Source of the DNA: Nitrobacter sp963807355
GTDB lineage: Bacteria > Pseudomonadota > Alphaproteobacteria > Rhizobiales > Xanthobacteraceae
Assembly (NCBI GenBank): GCA_963807355.1
Contig: CAWEBX010000029.1
Span: 268,305-332,304 of the forward strand
Direction of reading: 5' to 3'
Length of the DNA: 64,000 nt
The position numbers and the translations under genes are program-made. Positions within the stretch are counted from its first letter, which is position 1. Every line of letters begins with the position of its first letter. Below the pieces are notes generated by a model. The model was not told the origin of the DNA and searched no databases. It saw nothing but the letters and a program-made list of their open reading frames with translations. Of the stretch, positions 47,621 through 57,062 are shown in pieces.

Positions 47621-50001
47621 TCACAGACCACGTAGGTATGCAACTGGATGCGGCCGGATGTATCGACTTCCTTGTAGACCCCCTGAATCTCAACATCGAA
47701 GCCAGGGAAGGTATTGAAGCAAGTTTCGAACATTTTGAGGTAGTCGATCATGGGTTGCGCCCGTTCGGTCAGCCGCTCGCCCGGCACAATCGTCGCGATG
47801 CCGGGCGGATAGACCACGAATGGCGTTGTGGCAATGCGGCGGCCGATCGCGTTGATTGGCAAATAGTCGACGTCGTTGCGCACCAGATAGCGCGTGGCGT
47901 CGCGCGGCGACATTGCGATATCCGGCAGATGCTCGGCAAGGAATTGCTTCGTCTGGAGCGCACTGACGCCGGCATCACGGAAAAAGCCATGCATGCTGGC
48001 GCAGAGATCGCGTAGCCGAACGCCGGAATATCGCGCCGAACGGCGCTGATGGAATTCAGGAATCACTTCTTCCAGGAGTGCGTTGTCGTCGTGAAGCTTT
48101 TTAAACGCCACGAGGCCGCTGATCAGGGTGCCAGCCTTGCTGGCCTCAACGCCCGGGGTGAGCAGGAACAACAGCGAGTTGAGGTCGTGCTTTTCCGCCA
48201 CAATGCGGTTTTCCCGCAGATATTGCGCCACCACGGGGGCTGGGATTCCATGGTCGGCATAACTGCCGGTCGCATGGTCGAAGCCGGGTGTTAGTACCGT
48301 CAGCTTGTTCGGGTCGGTCATGGCGAAGCCCGACGTCAGCTCAGGGAAGCCGTGCCAGAGCGAGCCCGGCGTGAGCTGCCAATAGGACGGGTCGGCGGCG
48401 AGTAGGTCGGTGCTGACCGTCTCCCAGGCCACATTGTGTACCGCGCCCTCGCGGGACACATCGGGGATCGCCACGCGGTCGGGCACGAACGGTTCGAAAA
48501 ACCAGCGGCGCTCTGGGCGCGTTTCCTTCTCCTCGAACTCGCGGCGGACCGCGCGTATTTTCTTGCGCAGTTCGATACCAAGCCGGATCGTGTCGTCCCA
48601 CAGCACTTCGCCGGAGCGGCCTTTCATCATTTGCGCGCCGACGTCTAGCGACGCAAACAACGGATAGAATGGCGACGTCGACGCGTGCTGCATGAAACTC
48701 TCGTTGAAGCGCCGGTGTTCGATCCGACGCTTCTGACCGCTGATATGGCGGTCCTTGATGTGAATTTGCGAGGCCTGCGAGAAGCTCGCCAGCTGCTTGT
48801 GGGTCGACTGGGTCGCAATGATGCCCGGCGCGTCGGGGCCGAGACCCGTGAGCCCCATGGCGAAACGCCCGGCATAAAGCGGATGGAACTTCATGAATCC
48901 TGCCCAGGCTTCATCGAACAGGATGTAGTCGCAGAGATGGCCGATGCGCTTGAGGATCATCTCGGCATTGTGAATTGTGCCGTCATAGGTGCATTGCTCG
49001 ACAATGGCGACGCGGAAGGGCCGCGGCTTGCGCCAGGCTTCCGGGTCCTTGACCAACGGATGGTTCCGGATGCGATCGCGCAGGGCAGTTTCGTCGATCG
49101 CGTCCCAGCGCATCGGGCCGATCAACCCCCAGGCGTTGCGGACCGTCGGGACATAGACCGGGATGCCGCCGCCGATCATCAGCGCGCCATGATGGGCCGC
49201 CTTGTGATTGTTGCGGTCGAACAACACGAGGTCTCCATCGGTGACAAGCGCGCCCAGCACCACCTTGTTGGAGGTTGAGGTGCCGTTGAGCACGAAGTAG
49301 GTCTTTTCCGCACCGAAGATTCGCGCCGCTTCCTTTTGCGCCTTCAGCGCCGGGCCTTCATGGGTCAGGAGGTCGCCGAGGTCGAGTACCGAGTTGTCGA
49401 GGTCATCGCGGAACACCGCTTCGCCCAGATGTTCAACGAACACCCGGCCGATCGGGCTGCGGCTGTAAAACACGCCGCCATTGTGGCCCGGGCAGGTCCA
49501 CAATTGGTTGCCCTCTTCGGCATAGTCGACGAGTGCACCGAAGAATGGGGTTTTCAGGGTTTCGGCAAACTGCTTCAGACGGCTAATCAGGTTTTTGGCG
49601 ATGAAGGATGGCGTCTCCTCCGACAGGAAGACATAGCCGTCGATGAAGTCCAGCACTTCGACAGGCAGATCCTCGAACCGCTTACGCCGGATCAGGAGGA
49701 TGATCGGAAAGTCGAGGCCCCGCCGCCGCATCAGATTGATCAGCGCGGCGGTCTTGCCTTCGAGGCCCTTTTTTCCCCAGTCGACCACCATGCAGCCGAT
49801 GGCGGCGTCGGTTTGCACCGCGATTTCCGCGTCCTCGAGCTTGCGCGCCCTTACCACCTCGAAGCCGGACCGCTCAATCTCCGCGATGATCTGATTGAAA
49901 CGGAGGCCCTCGAGATCGTCGGTATCAAACATTGGCGCTGCGAACAGAAAGGTGAAGCGTCGGAAATAGTCCATCGGTGCCCCCGGATGCGTGTCCGACA
50001 A
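47617..50001 (-). CDS. Orn/Lys/Arg decarboxylase, class III fold (794 residues)
   Basis: N-terminal receiver-like wing (DTDDLEGLRFNQIIAEIERS), PLP domain with the active-site Lys near residue 402 (GIIATQSTHKQLASFSQ), the DEAWAG metal/PLP Asp in LFDEAWAGFMKFHP, and the C-terminal domain. Makes agmatine, putrescine or cadaverine; arginine is the likeliest by relatives, but the sequence alone does not decide. Intact. Cotranscribed with GNAT. Confidence 0.88.
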   Translation of the reverse strand: MSDTHPGAPMDYFRRFTFLFAAPMFDTDDLEGLRFNQIIAEIERSGFEVVRARKLEDAEIAVQTDAAIGCMVVDWGKKGLEGKTAALINLMRRRGLDFPIILLIRRKRFEDLPVEVLDFIDGYVFLSEETPSFIAKNLISRLKQFAETLKTPFFGALVDYAEEGNQLWTCPGHNGGVFYSRSPIGRVFVEHLGEAVFRDDLDNSVLDLGDLLTHEGPALKAQKEAARIFGAEKTYFVLNGTSTSNKVVLGALVTDGDLVLFDRNNHKAAHHGALMIGGGIPVYVPTVRNAWGLIGPMRWDAIDETALRDRIRNHPLVKDPEAWRKPRPFRVAIVEQCTYDGTIHNAEMILKRIGHLCDYILFDEAWAGFMKFHPLYAGRFAMGLTGLGPDAPGIIATQSTHKQLASFSQASQIHIKDRHISGQKRRIEHRRFNESFMQHASTSPFYPLFASLDVGAQMMKGRSGEVLWDDTIRLGIELRKKIRAVRREFEEKETRPERRWFFEPFVPDRVAIPDVSREGAVHNVAWETVSTDLLAADPSYWQLTPGSLWHGFPELTSGFAMTDPNKLTVLTPGFDHATGSYADHGIPAPVVAQYLRENRIVAEKHDLNSLLFLLTPGVEASKAGTLISGLVAFKKLHDDNALLEEVIPEFHQRRSARYSGVRLRDLCASMHGFFRDAGVSALQTKQFLAEHLPDIAMSPRDATRYLVRNDVDYLPINAIGRRIATTPFVVYPPGIATIVPGERLTERAQPMIDYLKMFETCFNTFPGFDVEIQGVYKEVDTSGRIQLHTYVVCE

Positions 50002-50289
50002 AGTTGGCGCATTCTGTGACAGATCGATGACAACAAGCCGCGCGGTTGGATCCCGCGACGGCCAGAGCGAAGCAGGGCAGCCCGATCATTCCGCCAGCTT
50101 AGGCGAATATATTGCTCCATGAACTCGAATTAGTTTTCGTATACACAGCAGTGGGACCATACCGCGACCGGGCCCGCCCAATCGCTAATGACCGAAAATC
50201 GTTTCGGCGCGCGCACCGTCAGAATCGAACCAAAGAACCCGTATCGGACATTCGGAGCCGGCGAAAATACGGTTTGGATGCTTCCGATT
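50002..50289. other. gap between convergent-to-divergent genes, nothing recognised
   Basis: Contains the promoter side of the decarboxylase gene. No gene supported. Confidence 0.4.
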
Positions 50290-51202
50290 TCAGAAGATCG
50301 TGGGAACGTACATTTCGGGCGGCAGCTGGTCGCGAGAGTAGGAGGGATCGCATACGCGCGCCGGCAGCACAACGGGCTCGCGGCGAATCTCGTTGTATGG
50401 AATTTGCGTCAGCAGGTGGGATATGCAGTTCAGTCGCGCCCGCTTCTTGTCGACAGCCTCGACAACCCACCACGGCGCCTCGGGAATGTGGGTGCGATCG
50501 AGCCTCTTCTTCCTTAGCCTTGGTGTACTGCTCCCAACGAGCCCGCGACTGCCCGTCCATCGGGCTAAGTTTCCATTGCTTCAGCGGGTCATGAATGCGC
50601 ATCAGGAAGCAGTTTTTCTCCTCTTCATCGGTGATCGAAAACCAGTACTTGATCAGGATGATCCCCGAGCGAACCAGCATCCGTTCTAATTCTGGCACCG
50701 AGCGAAAGAACTCCTCGCACTGGTCCTCGGTGCAAAAACCCATGACGCGCTCGACGCCGGCGCGATTGTGCTACGAGCGGTCGAACAGGACGATTTCGCC
50801 ACCGGCGGGCAGATGCGTCGCATAACGTTGGAAGTACCACGGCGTGCGCTCGCGTTCGTTCGGCGCTGGTCGCGCAGCGACCCGGCAGATGCGAGGGTTG
50901 AGGCGCTGGGTAATACGCTTGATGATACCGCCTTTGCCGGCGGCGTCATGGCCCTCGAACAAGACGACCACCTTCTGCTTATGGGAGGCGACCCGCAGTC
51001 CTAGATTAATAAGCTCGCCTGCAAACGAAGCAGTCCTTGAAATATACCCTCCGATCAAGGGCCTCACCGGCCTGATAGTCGTCAGCGTTGGCCAAGAGCT
51101 GGTCCAGCCGGACGTCGTCGATCTCCATCTCGATTTCCTCGTCAATATCATCCACGACTTCACGGTCAATACGCCGGCGAATGGAGTCGATTTCCGGGCC
51201 AT
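50290..51202 (-). CDS. ppk2: polyphosphate kinase 2, at least three frameshifts
   Basis: Pieces in order: IDREVVDDIDEEIEMEIDDV and NADDYQAGEALDRRVYF; SHKQKVVVLFEGHDAAGKGG (Walker A) with IIKRITQRLNPRICRVAA; TPWYFQRYATHLPAGGEIVL; FCTEDQCEEFFRSVPELERM and GIILIKYWFSITDEEEKNCF; end DPSYSRDQLPPEMYVPTIF at 50290. PPK2 moves phosphate between polyphosphate and nucleotides. Frames break near 51,025, 50,770 and 50,520. Start assigned to an ATG at 51202. Confidence 0.8.
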
Positions 51203-51486
51203 GTATCCACTCCCTAATAGCGCCGTGACGATGCTTGCCAGGCCAATAACTTGACACTTTTACAATGAACGCGACCGAGCGGATGCTTGTTTCGGATCAG
51301 TGGGAAGCCTTCAAACCCTTGCTGGCTCGACCGGTCACAAAATCTGCTGATGGGCACGCTTCTCACTTTGAATGCTTGTATTGTGACGGTAAATCCCCCA
51401 GTCAGCGCTGGGACGATCCGGCTTTCTTCAACGTGCGTGTCAGAACTCCGATCACCCGGCCCAGAACGGCGACGGCCCGATAATAT

Positions 51487-51826
51487 TCATAGACGGCCGT
51501 TCTCACGCGACCACTGCCAATTCGTTTTCGTTAGCGTACCTGGGCGCCTTCTCAAGCTGGTCCTTTGTGAGATTGACCATAGCTGCCGAGATTAGTGTCG
51601 TATTTCAGGTTCGAGCAGGGCGTCGGGTAATGATCCTCGCCCATTCCTAGAAGTCCGCCGTAACTGATCACTGCATACGCTACCTTCCCCGAGAACCTTG
51701 TCGATTTATACACGCGTTCGACTAAACCAATCTTCTGCTGATCCGCGCCGTACGCCGCGGTGCCATCGACCTTGTCATTGACGATTTAGGGCAGTGGTTT
51801 CACGTTCCGCCACGAGTAACCTCCCT
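51487..51826 (-). pseudogene. PRC-barrel domain protein, frameshifted
   Basis: Not visible as one frame. Reads DKVDGTAAYGADQQKIGLVE and FSGKVAYAVISYGGLLGMGE then DHYPTPCSNLKYDTNLGSY, and in the next frame VNLTKDQLEKAPRYANENE. An in-frame TAA precedes the domain near 51,795. Relatives of ~110-120 residues are common in alphaproteobacteria, perhaps RNA-binding; role unclear. Confidence 0.65.
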
Positions 51827-51945
51827 TGTTAAACTGCCAACGTCACAGAGCGTGCTTGCGTTTCCACGTATTCGCATGATCACTCAGTCAGCTACCGTCC
51901 GGATTGACCATTTGATCCGACCGGCGACGTTCGAGAAAGTCGGAA

Positions 51946-52443
51946 ATGACCCGCTACGAAGATCTGCCCTATCGCCCCTCTGCCGGACTTTGCGTGATCA
52001 ACCGCAACGGCCTAGTGTTCATCGGCCGGCGCGCCGATGGCCCCGAGCATATCGACGAAACCCACGTCTGGCAGATGCCACAGGGCGGCATCGACGAGGG
52101 CGAGAAGCCCTATCCGGCGGCGCTCCGCGAACTTTACGAGGAAACCAATATCAGGTCGGTCGAGAAGCTCGGCGAGATCCGGAAGTGGCTGACCGTGGAT
52201 ATTCCGAAGAAGTTGGGCACCAAGGCATGGGAAGGAAAATACCGGGGACAGAAGCAGAAGTGGTATGCGCTGTGCTTCACCGGCAAGGACAACGAGATCG
52301 ACATCGAGAATCCGGGGGGTGGGCACGATCCGGAGTTCATCGACTGGCGCTGGGTCGCAATGGAAAAGCTTCCCGATCTCGTGGTGCCGTTCAAGCGGCA
52401 GACTTACGAGCAGGTGGTCAAGGCGTTCTTGAAGTTTACGTGA
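51946..52443 (+). CDS. rppH: RNA pyrophosphohydrolase RppH
   Basis: 165 residues. Removes pyrophosphate from 5' triphosphate RNA, starting decay. Nudix box GGIDEGEKPYPAALRELYEETNI (residues 44-66), N-terminal YRPSAGLCVINRNGLVFIGR and C-terminal WRWVAMEKLPDLVVPFKRQT are typical. Appears intact. Confidence 0.93.
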   Translation: MTRYEDLPYRPSAGLCVINRNGLVFIGRRADGPEHIDETHVWQMPQGGIDEGEKPYPAALRELYEETNIRSVEKLGEIRKWLTVDIPKKLGTKAWEGKYRGQKQKWYALCFTGKDNEIDIENPGGGHDPEFIDWRWVAMEKLPDLVVPFKRQTYEQVVKAFLKFT

Positions 52444-52733
52444 GCAATCGAAGGTCCTTCTCCGACGTCCCAGAGTGCGGCTCGCGCGCTCAATCCGGCG
52501 GGAAATGAAAAGCATGCTATGGGGGCGGTCGATCTCCATTCTCCTGGTTGAACCCCAGCCGACCGTACAATACTGGTCATCGTGGTGGGTTTCCTGTTGG
52601 TCAGAAGCTGATGAACGGAATTTGAGAGAAACCTGATACGGCTTGTGTATCCGCAGCCGCAGCAATGTCTCTTGTTGGCACCTTGCGTCATTTCTAAGCG
52701 CTTGGCGTTCTTTGAATTCCTTTTGATTGATTA
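52444..52733. other. gap after rppH
   Basis: Contains CCGCAGCCGCAGCAAT (52,650), repeated at about 52,745 inside the truncated HAD frame. No gene supported. Confidence 0.4.
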
Positions 52734-53207
52734 TCAAAGCGCACCGCCGCAGCCGCAGCAATCGCAATAGCTGCAGCCCGGCGGCAGTATCATCACCGCG
52801 CCCTTGTTGAATATGATCTGCAATTCCAGCCCGAGCTCACGGATCACTTCGAGGACCGTGGCCTGGTTCGGCTCCCAGGTCGCGACGATCGAGTGCCCGA
52901 CCGACAGCGGCGCAACATTGCGTTGCTTGAGCTGTTCCACGAAAATAGCCGGCGGAGCTGCCGCGAGCACGTTCTCCTTGCGCGTCGCCGGCTCATAGAG
53001 CAGCGCGCCGTTTTCCGCAACAACGAGGTCGAAAATGCCGACTTCGGGAAAGGCCCGCTGCAGGCTCGGCAATTCCCGTCCCGTCACTAGAATAAGCCGC
53101 CGCCCGGTCTCCCTGAGACGCTGCAAAGCGCCGCAGGTGTCGGGATGCACCATCCCGTCATGCGCGATGGTGCCGTCAAAATCGGCGGCGAGAGCCAAGA
53201 AGTACAA
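52734..53207 (-). CDS. HAD-family phosphatase, truncated
   Basis: N-terminal part is clear: YFLALAADFDGTIAHDGMV with the DxD-type nucleophile, ETGRRLILVTGRELPSLQRA and LVVAENGALLYEP. It ends after IIFNKGAVMILPPG, where the family has NKASGLAAAL and the last acidic motif; here a Cys-rich tail CSYCDCCGCGGAL replaces it. So it lacks motif IV and is likely inactive or badly joined. Confidence 0.75.
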   Translation of the reverse strand: MYFLALAADFDGTIAHDGMVHPDTCGALQRLRETGRRLILVTGRELPSLQRAFPEVGIFDLVVAENGALLYEPATRKENVLAAAPPAIFVEQLKQRNVAPLSVGHSIVATWEPNQATVLEVIRELGLELQIIFNKGAVMILPPGCSYCDCCGCGGAL

Positions 53208-53687
53208 GGAACGAACCTCCGCGAATTAATGAACGCCGAAAGCGGGAATTGGTTCGGAAACATCGCTTTTTCGCGTTGTGCTGAGCCCCAAGCTTCATCC
53301 AGCGGATGGGGAGATTTCGATGGTCGTGTGGGTCGGTGATGCACGGGCGGGGCGGGGGTTGCCGGCCGCAGATAGCCAGCGTGAACTCGCTGCGAAAAGT
53401 ATTGTCGTGAGAAGTTTGCACAGATTGGGTTTAAGGGTCGCGTGTCATATGCTCGTCATATGTCTGTCATGAAATGTCACCATGCCTCCCATCCTGGTAC
53501 ATATCGGAGCGACATGATGCCGTCGGGCATCGGTCGCTTGTCCGCGCCCTGTTGCTCGCCACCCAGGCGCGTTGTGGCGGTGATGCGGTGGACGGTGCCA
53601 CCTGTGTGCGCTGCCTGCCGTCCGTTGAGAGCTTCGAAACTCAAGCCGCCGAGAAAATGTCTTGGGCTCGGCTCTACGTTGAATGCG
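53208..53687. other. regulatory-looking gap without a supported gene
   Basis: Holds the PHO-box array at 53,443. Open frames downstream of it (to 53,700) look non-coding. Confidence 0.4.
53443..53480 (+). promoter_or_regulatory. array of PHO-box half-sites (PhoB-type)
   Basis: GTCAT occurs at 53444, 53455 and 53466, exactly 11 bases apart, and GTCAC at 53476 (10 apart). The second pair reads CGTCATATGTCTGTCAT. PhoB binds 11-base direct repeats of CTGTCAT with AT-rich spacers, so this looks like two overlapping boxes. No gene starts close downstream. Confidence 0.6.
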
Positions 53688-53701
53688 CTGATCTAAATCA
53701 A
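53688..53701. promoter_or_regulatory. FNR/FixK-like box
   Basis: CTGATCTAAATCAA, one mismatch from the FNR/FixK consensus. Lies 204 bases before the pit ATG. Confidence 0.4.
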
Positions 53702-53845
53702 CGACGTATGTGAAAAAAATGAGACCGTGGAATTGCCACCTGGATGAAACAACGCCAGATCAGATCAGCCACCGCCGTATTGGTTTGTTGCGTCTTTTAA
53801 AACGAGGTGGGCGCCATATTGTTTGAAATCGTTGACGAAGTGCGT

Positions 53846-53863
53846 CTGTCATTTAAGTATCAT
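53846..53863 (+). promoter_or_regulatory. PHO box upstream of pit
   Basis: CTGTCATTTAAGTATCAT matches about 15 of 18 positions of CTGTCATAWAWCTGTCAY, with half-sites 11 bases apart, ending 42 bases before the pit ATG. In Sinorhizobium PhoB represses the pit operon, so a box overlapping the promoter fits repression. Confidence 0.6.
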
Positions 53864-53904
53864 CTTCGAAGAGGAAAAGTGTTCGGCTGCTCAGGGTCAT
53901 CAGC

Positions 53905-55345
53905 ATGAGCGAATTCACGCTCCGCCAGGCACTGGGCGACACGAACGGAGGCCCGGTGCAGCCTGCCTCCGGGCCCAATCTCGATTGGGCTTCAATCCCC
54001 GACGATGATCCTGTTCTTCGGCATTCTCGCCGCGGGACTGCTGTACGTCGCTTACAGCCTGTATCTCGACCTCCATGCGACCGGCGCTAGGGTCACGACC
54101 TTTCTTCCCTTTATTCTTTTGTTCGTTGCGCTCTTGATCGCGCTCGGCTTTGAATTCGTCAACGGTTTTCACGATACTGCGAATGCAGTGGCGACCGTAA
54201 TCTACACCCACTCGCTGCCGGCCGAATTCGCCGTGGTCTGGTCGGGCCTCTTCAACTTTCTCGGTGTGCTATTGTCGAGCGGAGCGGTCGCCTTCGGCAT
54301 CGTTTCGCTGCTGCCTGTTGAATTGATTCTCCAGGTCGGCAGTAGCGCCGGCTTCGCCATGGTATTTGCGCTTCTGATCGCCGCCATCATTTGGAACCTC
54401 GGCACCTGGTATTTCGGCCTGCCGGCCTCCAGTTCGCACACCCTCATCGGCTCGATCATCGGCGTTGGGCGTTGCTAATACGGTGATGCGCGGTGGCGAA
54501 GGCACCTCCGGTGTCGATTGGACCAAAGCAACCGAAATCGGTTACGCGCTTCTGCTTTCGCCACTGTTCGGCTTTTGCATGGCTGCGATCTTGCTCCTGG
54601 TGCTGAAATTTGTCGCCCGCAATCCGGCACTCTATGCCGAGCCTGAAGGTAACAAACCACCTCCGCTCTGGATTTGCAGCATCCTGATCGCGACCTGCAC
54701 CGCCGTCAGCTTCGCCCATGGATCGAACGACGGACAGAAAGGCATGGGCCTGATCATGTTGATCCTGATCGGCATCGTGCCGACCGCGTACGCGCTGAAC
54801 CGGACGCTGCCGGAATTGCAGATTGCACAATTTCTGAAAAACTCGGACGCCGCTTCAAACGTGATCGCGGCCAAAGGCGCGGGCCACAGCAGTATCGGCG
54901 ATCCCCGCCCCTCCGTCACACAGTACGTCGCCGCGCGGAAGATCAGCGAAGGCACCTATCCCTCGCTGGCCGTATTGGTGAAGGATGTCGACGACCAGGT
55001 CGCTAAATACGGCTCGCTCAACAAGGTGCCGGCGGAAGCCATCGGCAACACCCGCAATGACATGTATCTGGCCTCGGAGGCGATCCGGTTTCTAATGAAG
55101 GACAAGAAAAACGACCTCAACAAGGAAGAGATCGACACCCTCAACGCCTATAAGGGCTCACTCGACTCAGCCACCAAATTCATCCCGCTCTGGGTCAAGG
55201 TCTCGGTCGCGATTGCGCTCGGCCTCGGCACCATGGTGGGGTGGAAGCGCATCGTCATCACCGTCGGCGAAAAGATCGGCAAGACCCATCGGCCGCGATT
55301 ATGCTCTCGGCAAGCCTCTACGTGCTGTTCTTGAACCTGTTCTAG
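53905..55345 (+). pseudogene. pit: PiT-family phosphate transporter, frameshifted and internally deleted
   Basis: Low-affinity phosphate uptake. Start MSEFTLRQALGDTNGGPVQP, then frames joined at about 54,000 and 54,470: ALGFEFVNGFHDTANAVATV (first PiT signature GFHDTANA), PASSSHTLIGSIIG, and CTAVSFAHGSNDGQKGMGL (second repeat). After GEKIGKTH at about 55,285 it jumps to PAAIMLSASLYVLFLNLF and stop: roughly 70 residues including the second PVSTTH-type signature are gone. Confidence 0.85.
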
Positions 55346-55739
55346 AATGCGGGCTCCTTGATCATTGGTCCAGAAATGTTCGAAAAGTGAACCAAGTGAG
55401 CGGAACGAATTGTCAATAAGCCTGGCCACTGCCTTCGGAAAATACTTCTCGCTTTCAGAAGAAGACGTCGTCGCCTCGTCGGCGAACGAATAGCCTTCAC
55501 CTTTTGCTCCGGACGCCCCCTTCCTCAGACGAAAGACAATGAAACGCCCCGCATTCCAAAGTAGCAGATATTTCGCGGCTTCGGTTGGTCAGCGTTACTG
55601 ACTAAGTTCAGGCACGCTCATTAGTCCAACCGCCAATGCAAAGAGCGTCGTTCCTGGTAAGCCGGTTCCGCCTGCTTACCCAGCGCTTACCCAAATCAGG
55701 GGGTGGGCTGGCGCAATTTCAATAAACAATTGAAATTAT
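55346..55739. other. gap with a perfect inverted repeat
   Basis: AATTTCAAT/ATTGAAATT with a five-base loop at 55,715-55,737 immediately follows (on the minus strand) the tRNA fragment. No gene supported. Confidence 0.4.
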
Positions 55740-55793
55740 TGGCGCTCCCTACGAGAATTTGAACTCGTGTTTTCAGCCTTGAGAGGGCGACGC
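55740..55793 (-). pseudogene. 3' half of a tRNA-Glu (anticodon CTC)
   Basis: Minus strand: anticodon loop CTCTCAA, T-arm ACGAGTTCAAATTCTCGT (one extra T), acceptor 3' strand AGGGAGC, discriminator G and CCA. The matching 5' half (starting GCTCCCT) is not upstream. This is what remains at one end of an island that entered the 3' end of a tRNA gene. Confidence 0.6.
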
Positions 55794-56615
55794 TCTCTCG
55801 GATCACATTCTACTGTCTCCGCCAGCGCCGGCGTGAGCGTGATGATTATGAAAGCCACAGCGGAGTCCACTTCGACATGAGCCACATTTGTCCCCCCGTA
55901 CACCCGGCCAGTCGTGGCCCCCAAGGAATGCGCAACGGACGGACGGCACTCGGCTGTGGGACCCTAGGTCTCGTATGGCAATTTCATAAGTGTTTGAATA
56001 ATATATTATATTTCATTGTGATCCGGAATTTTGACCTACTTCCAAATCCACCTTTCGTAGTTTACTGAGGGTGCATCAGGTGGGAGCCATGAAAGGTCTC
56101 CGGCCGCCCTCCGGTTTGTTTACCCTGATGTTTACCCCGCTGGGACTTTCGACGGAGTTGGCTTCGCTAAGTACTTGAAATCTTGGCAGGAGTGGCAGGG
56201 CCTAAACAATTCAATGATATCAAACTGTGGGACACTTTTTTCCCGAAAAACAGCCCCGCCAAATGTGCATAGAACCCGCAACGGTGTCCCACTGATAGCC
56301 CCGCCTGATCTTGCCTTCCAGACACTGCTAAGATCACCGTTGCTCGCCCTTGCCGGAGACCGGCGCCCACAGCCCGCCACAGCGCTTTCCGGCCTGCCGC
56401 GAACTTGCGCAGGGGGATCAAGCCCGACCGCAGCCGTGCCGAGCGCGAGGCCGAGGCCAGGCTCGATCGGCTGCTCGGGCAGGACTGACGCGGGCTGCTG
56501 CTGTCGTGGCCGCCACGAACAAATGTTTGGCGCGAAGCAACAAGTCGCACGCGAGAGGGAATGCTAGAGGGCAGCACTGCCCTTTCAGCCGCCCTTTGGC
56601 GGGCACGAGACCCGC
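55794..56615. other. region beyond the tRNA fragment, nothing supported
   Basis: AT-richer in 55,980-56,060, probably foreign. No gene recognised. Confidence 0.4.
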
Positions 56616-57062
56616 ATGAACATCGATTGGCACGATCCCGACCTGTATTCTTCCCTCGCCCTGCTTGCAGGTATCACGACGATAGTGGCTATCATTCATG
56701 AGTTTCGCAGGCGGAAACCCGGCTGGTGGAAGAGGACCAAGCCGCTAGACGGGCTCCTGCGTGATCGTCCGCGGCCAATGAAACGCGCCCTCCTGGCTGT
56801 AGCCGCGCTCGCTTTCGCCGTGTTGGCTTGGCATGTCGCGTCCGACTACGTGTTGCCGCCGGCGTTCACATCGTACTCGCCGCAGTCCGCGCCAACTGGC
56901 TCCGCGTGTCGCTGCGTAGGGTGCGGCTGCAAAGGCGGACCGGGCTGGCGCGGTCAACATGGTCAGTGCGTGTCACACGCTAATCTGACGAGAGATTGCG
57001 GCTCGCCGCCGAGCACCCACTGCACGTACGAAGGAACGCGGCAGGTATGCTCGAGAAGCTGA
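56616..57062 (+). CDS. small membrane protein with Cys-rich tail
   Basis: 148 residues. Helix near the start (SLALLAGITTIVAIIHEF), a basic loop with KPLDGLLRDRP, a second helix (ALLAVAALAFAVLAWHVA), then CRCVGCGCKGGPGW and further cysteines. The KPLDGL loop returns in the gene fragment at 58 kb, so the two are paralogues. Unknown role. Confidence 0.5.
   Translation: MNIDWHDPDLYSSLALLAGITTIVAIIHEFRRRKPGWWKRTKPLDGLLRDRPRPMKRALLAVAALAFAVLAWHVASDYVLPPAFTSYSPQSAPTGSACRCVGCGCKGGPGWRGQHGQCVSHANLTRDCGSPPSTHCTYEGTRQVCSRS

Noticed and set aside
52724..52741. Possible FNR box TTGATTGATTATCAA
   Set aside because: Half-sites are one base too far apart.
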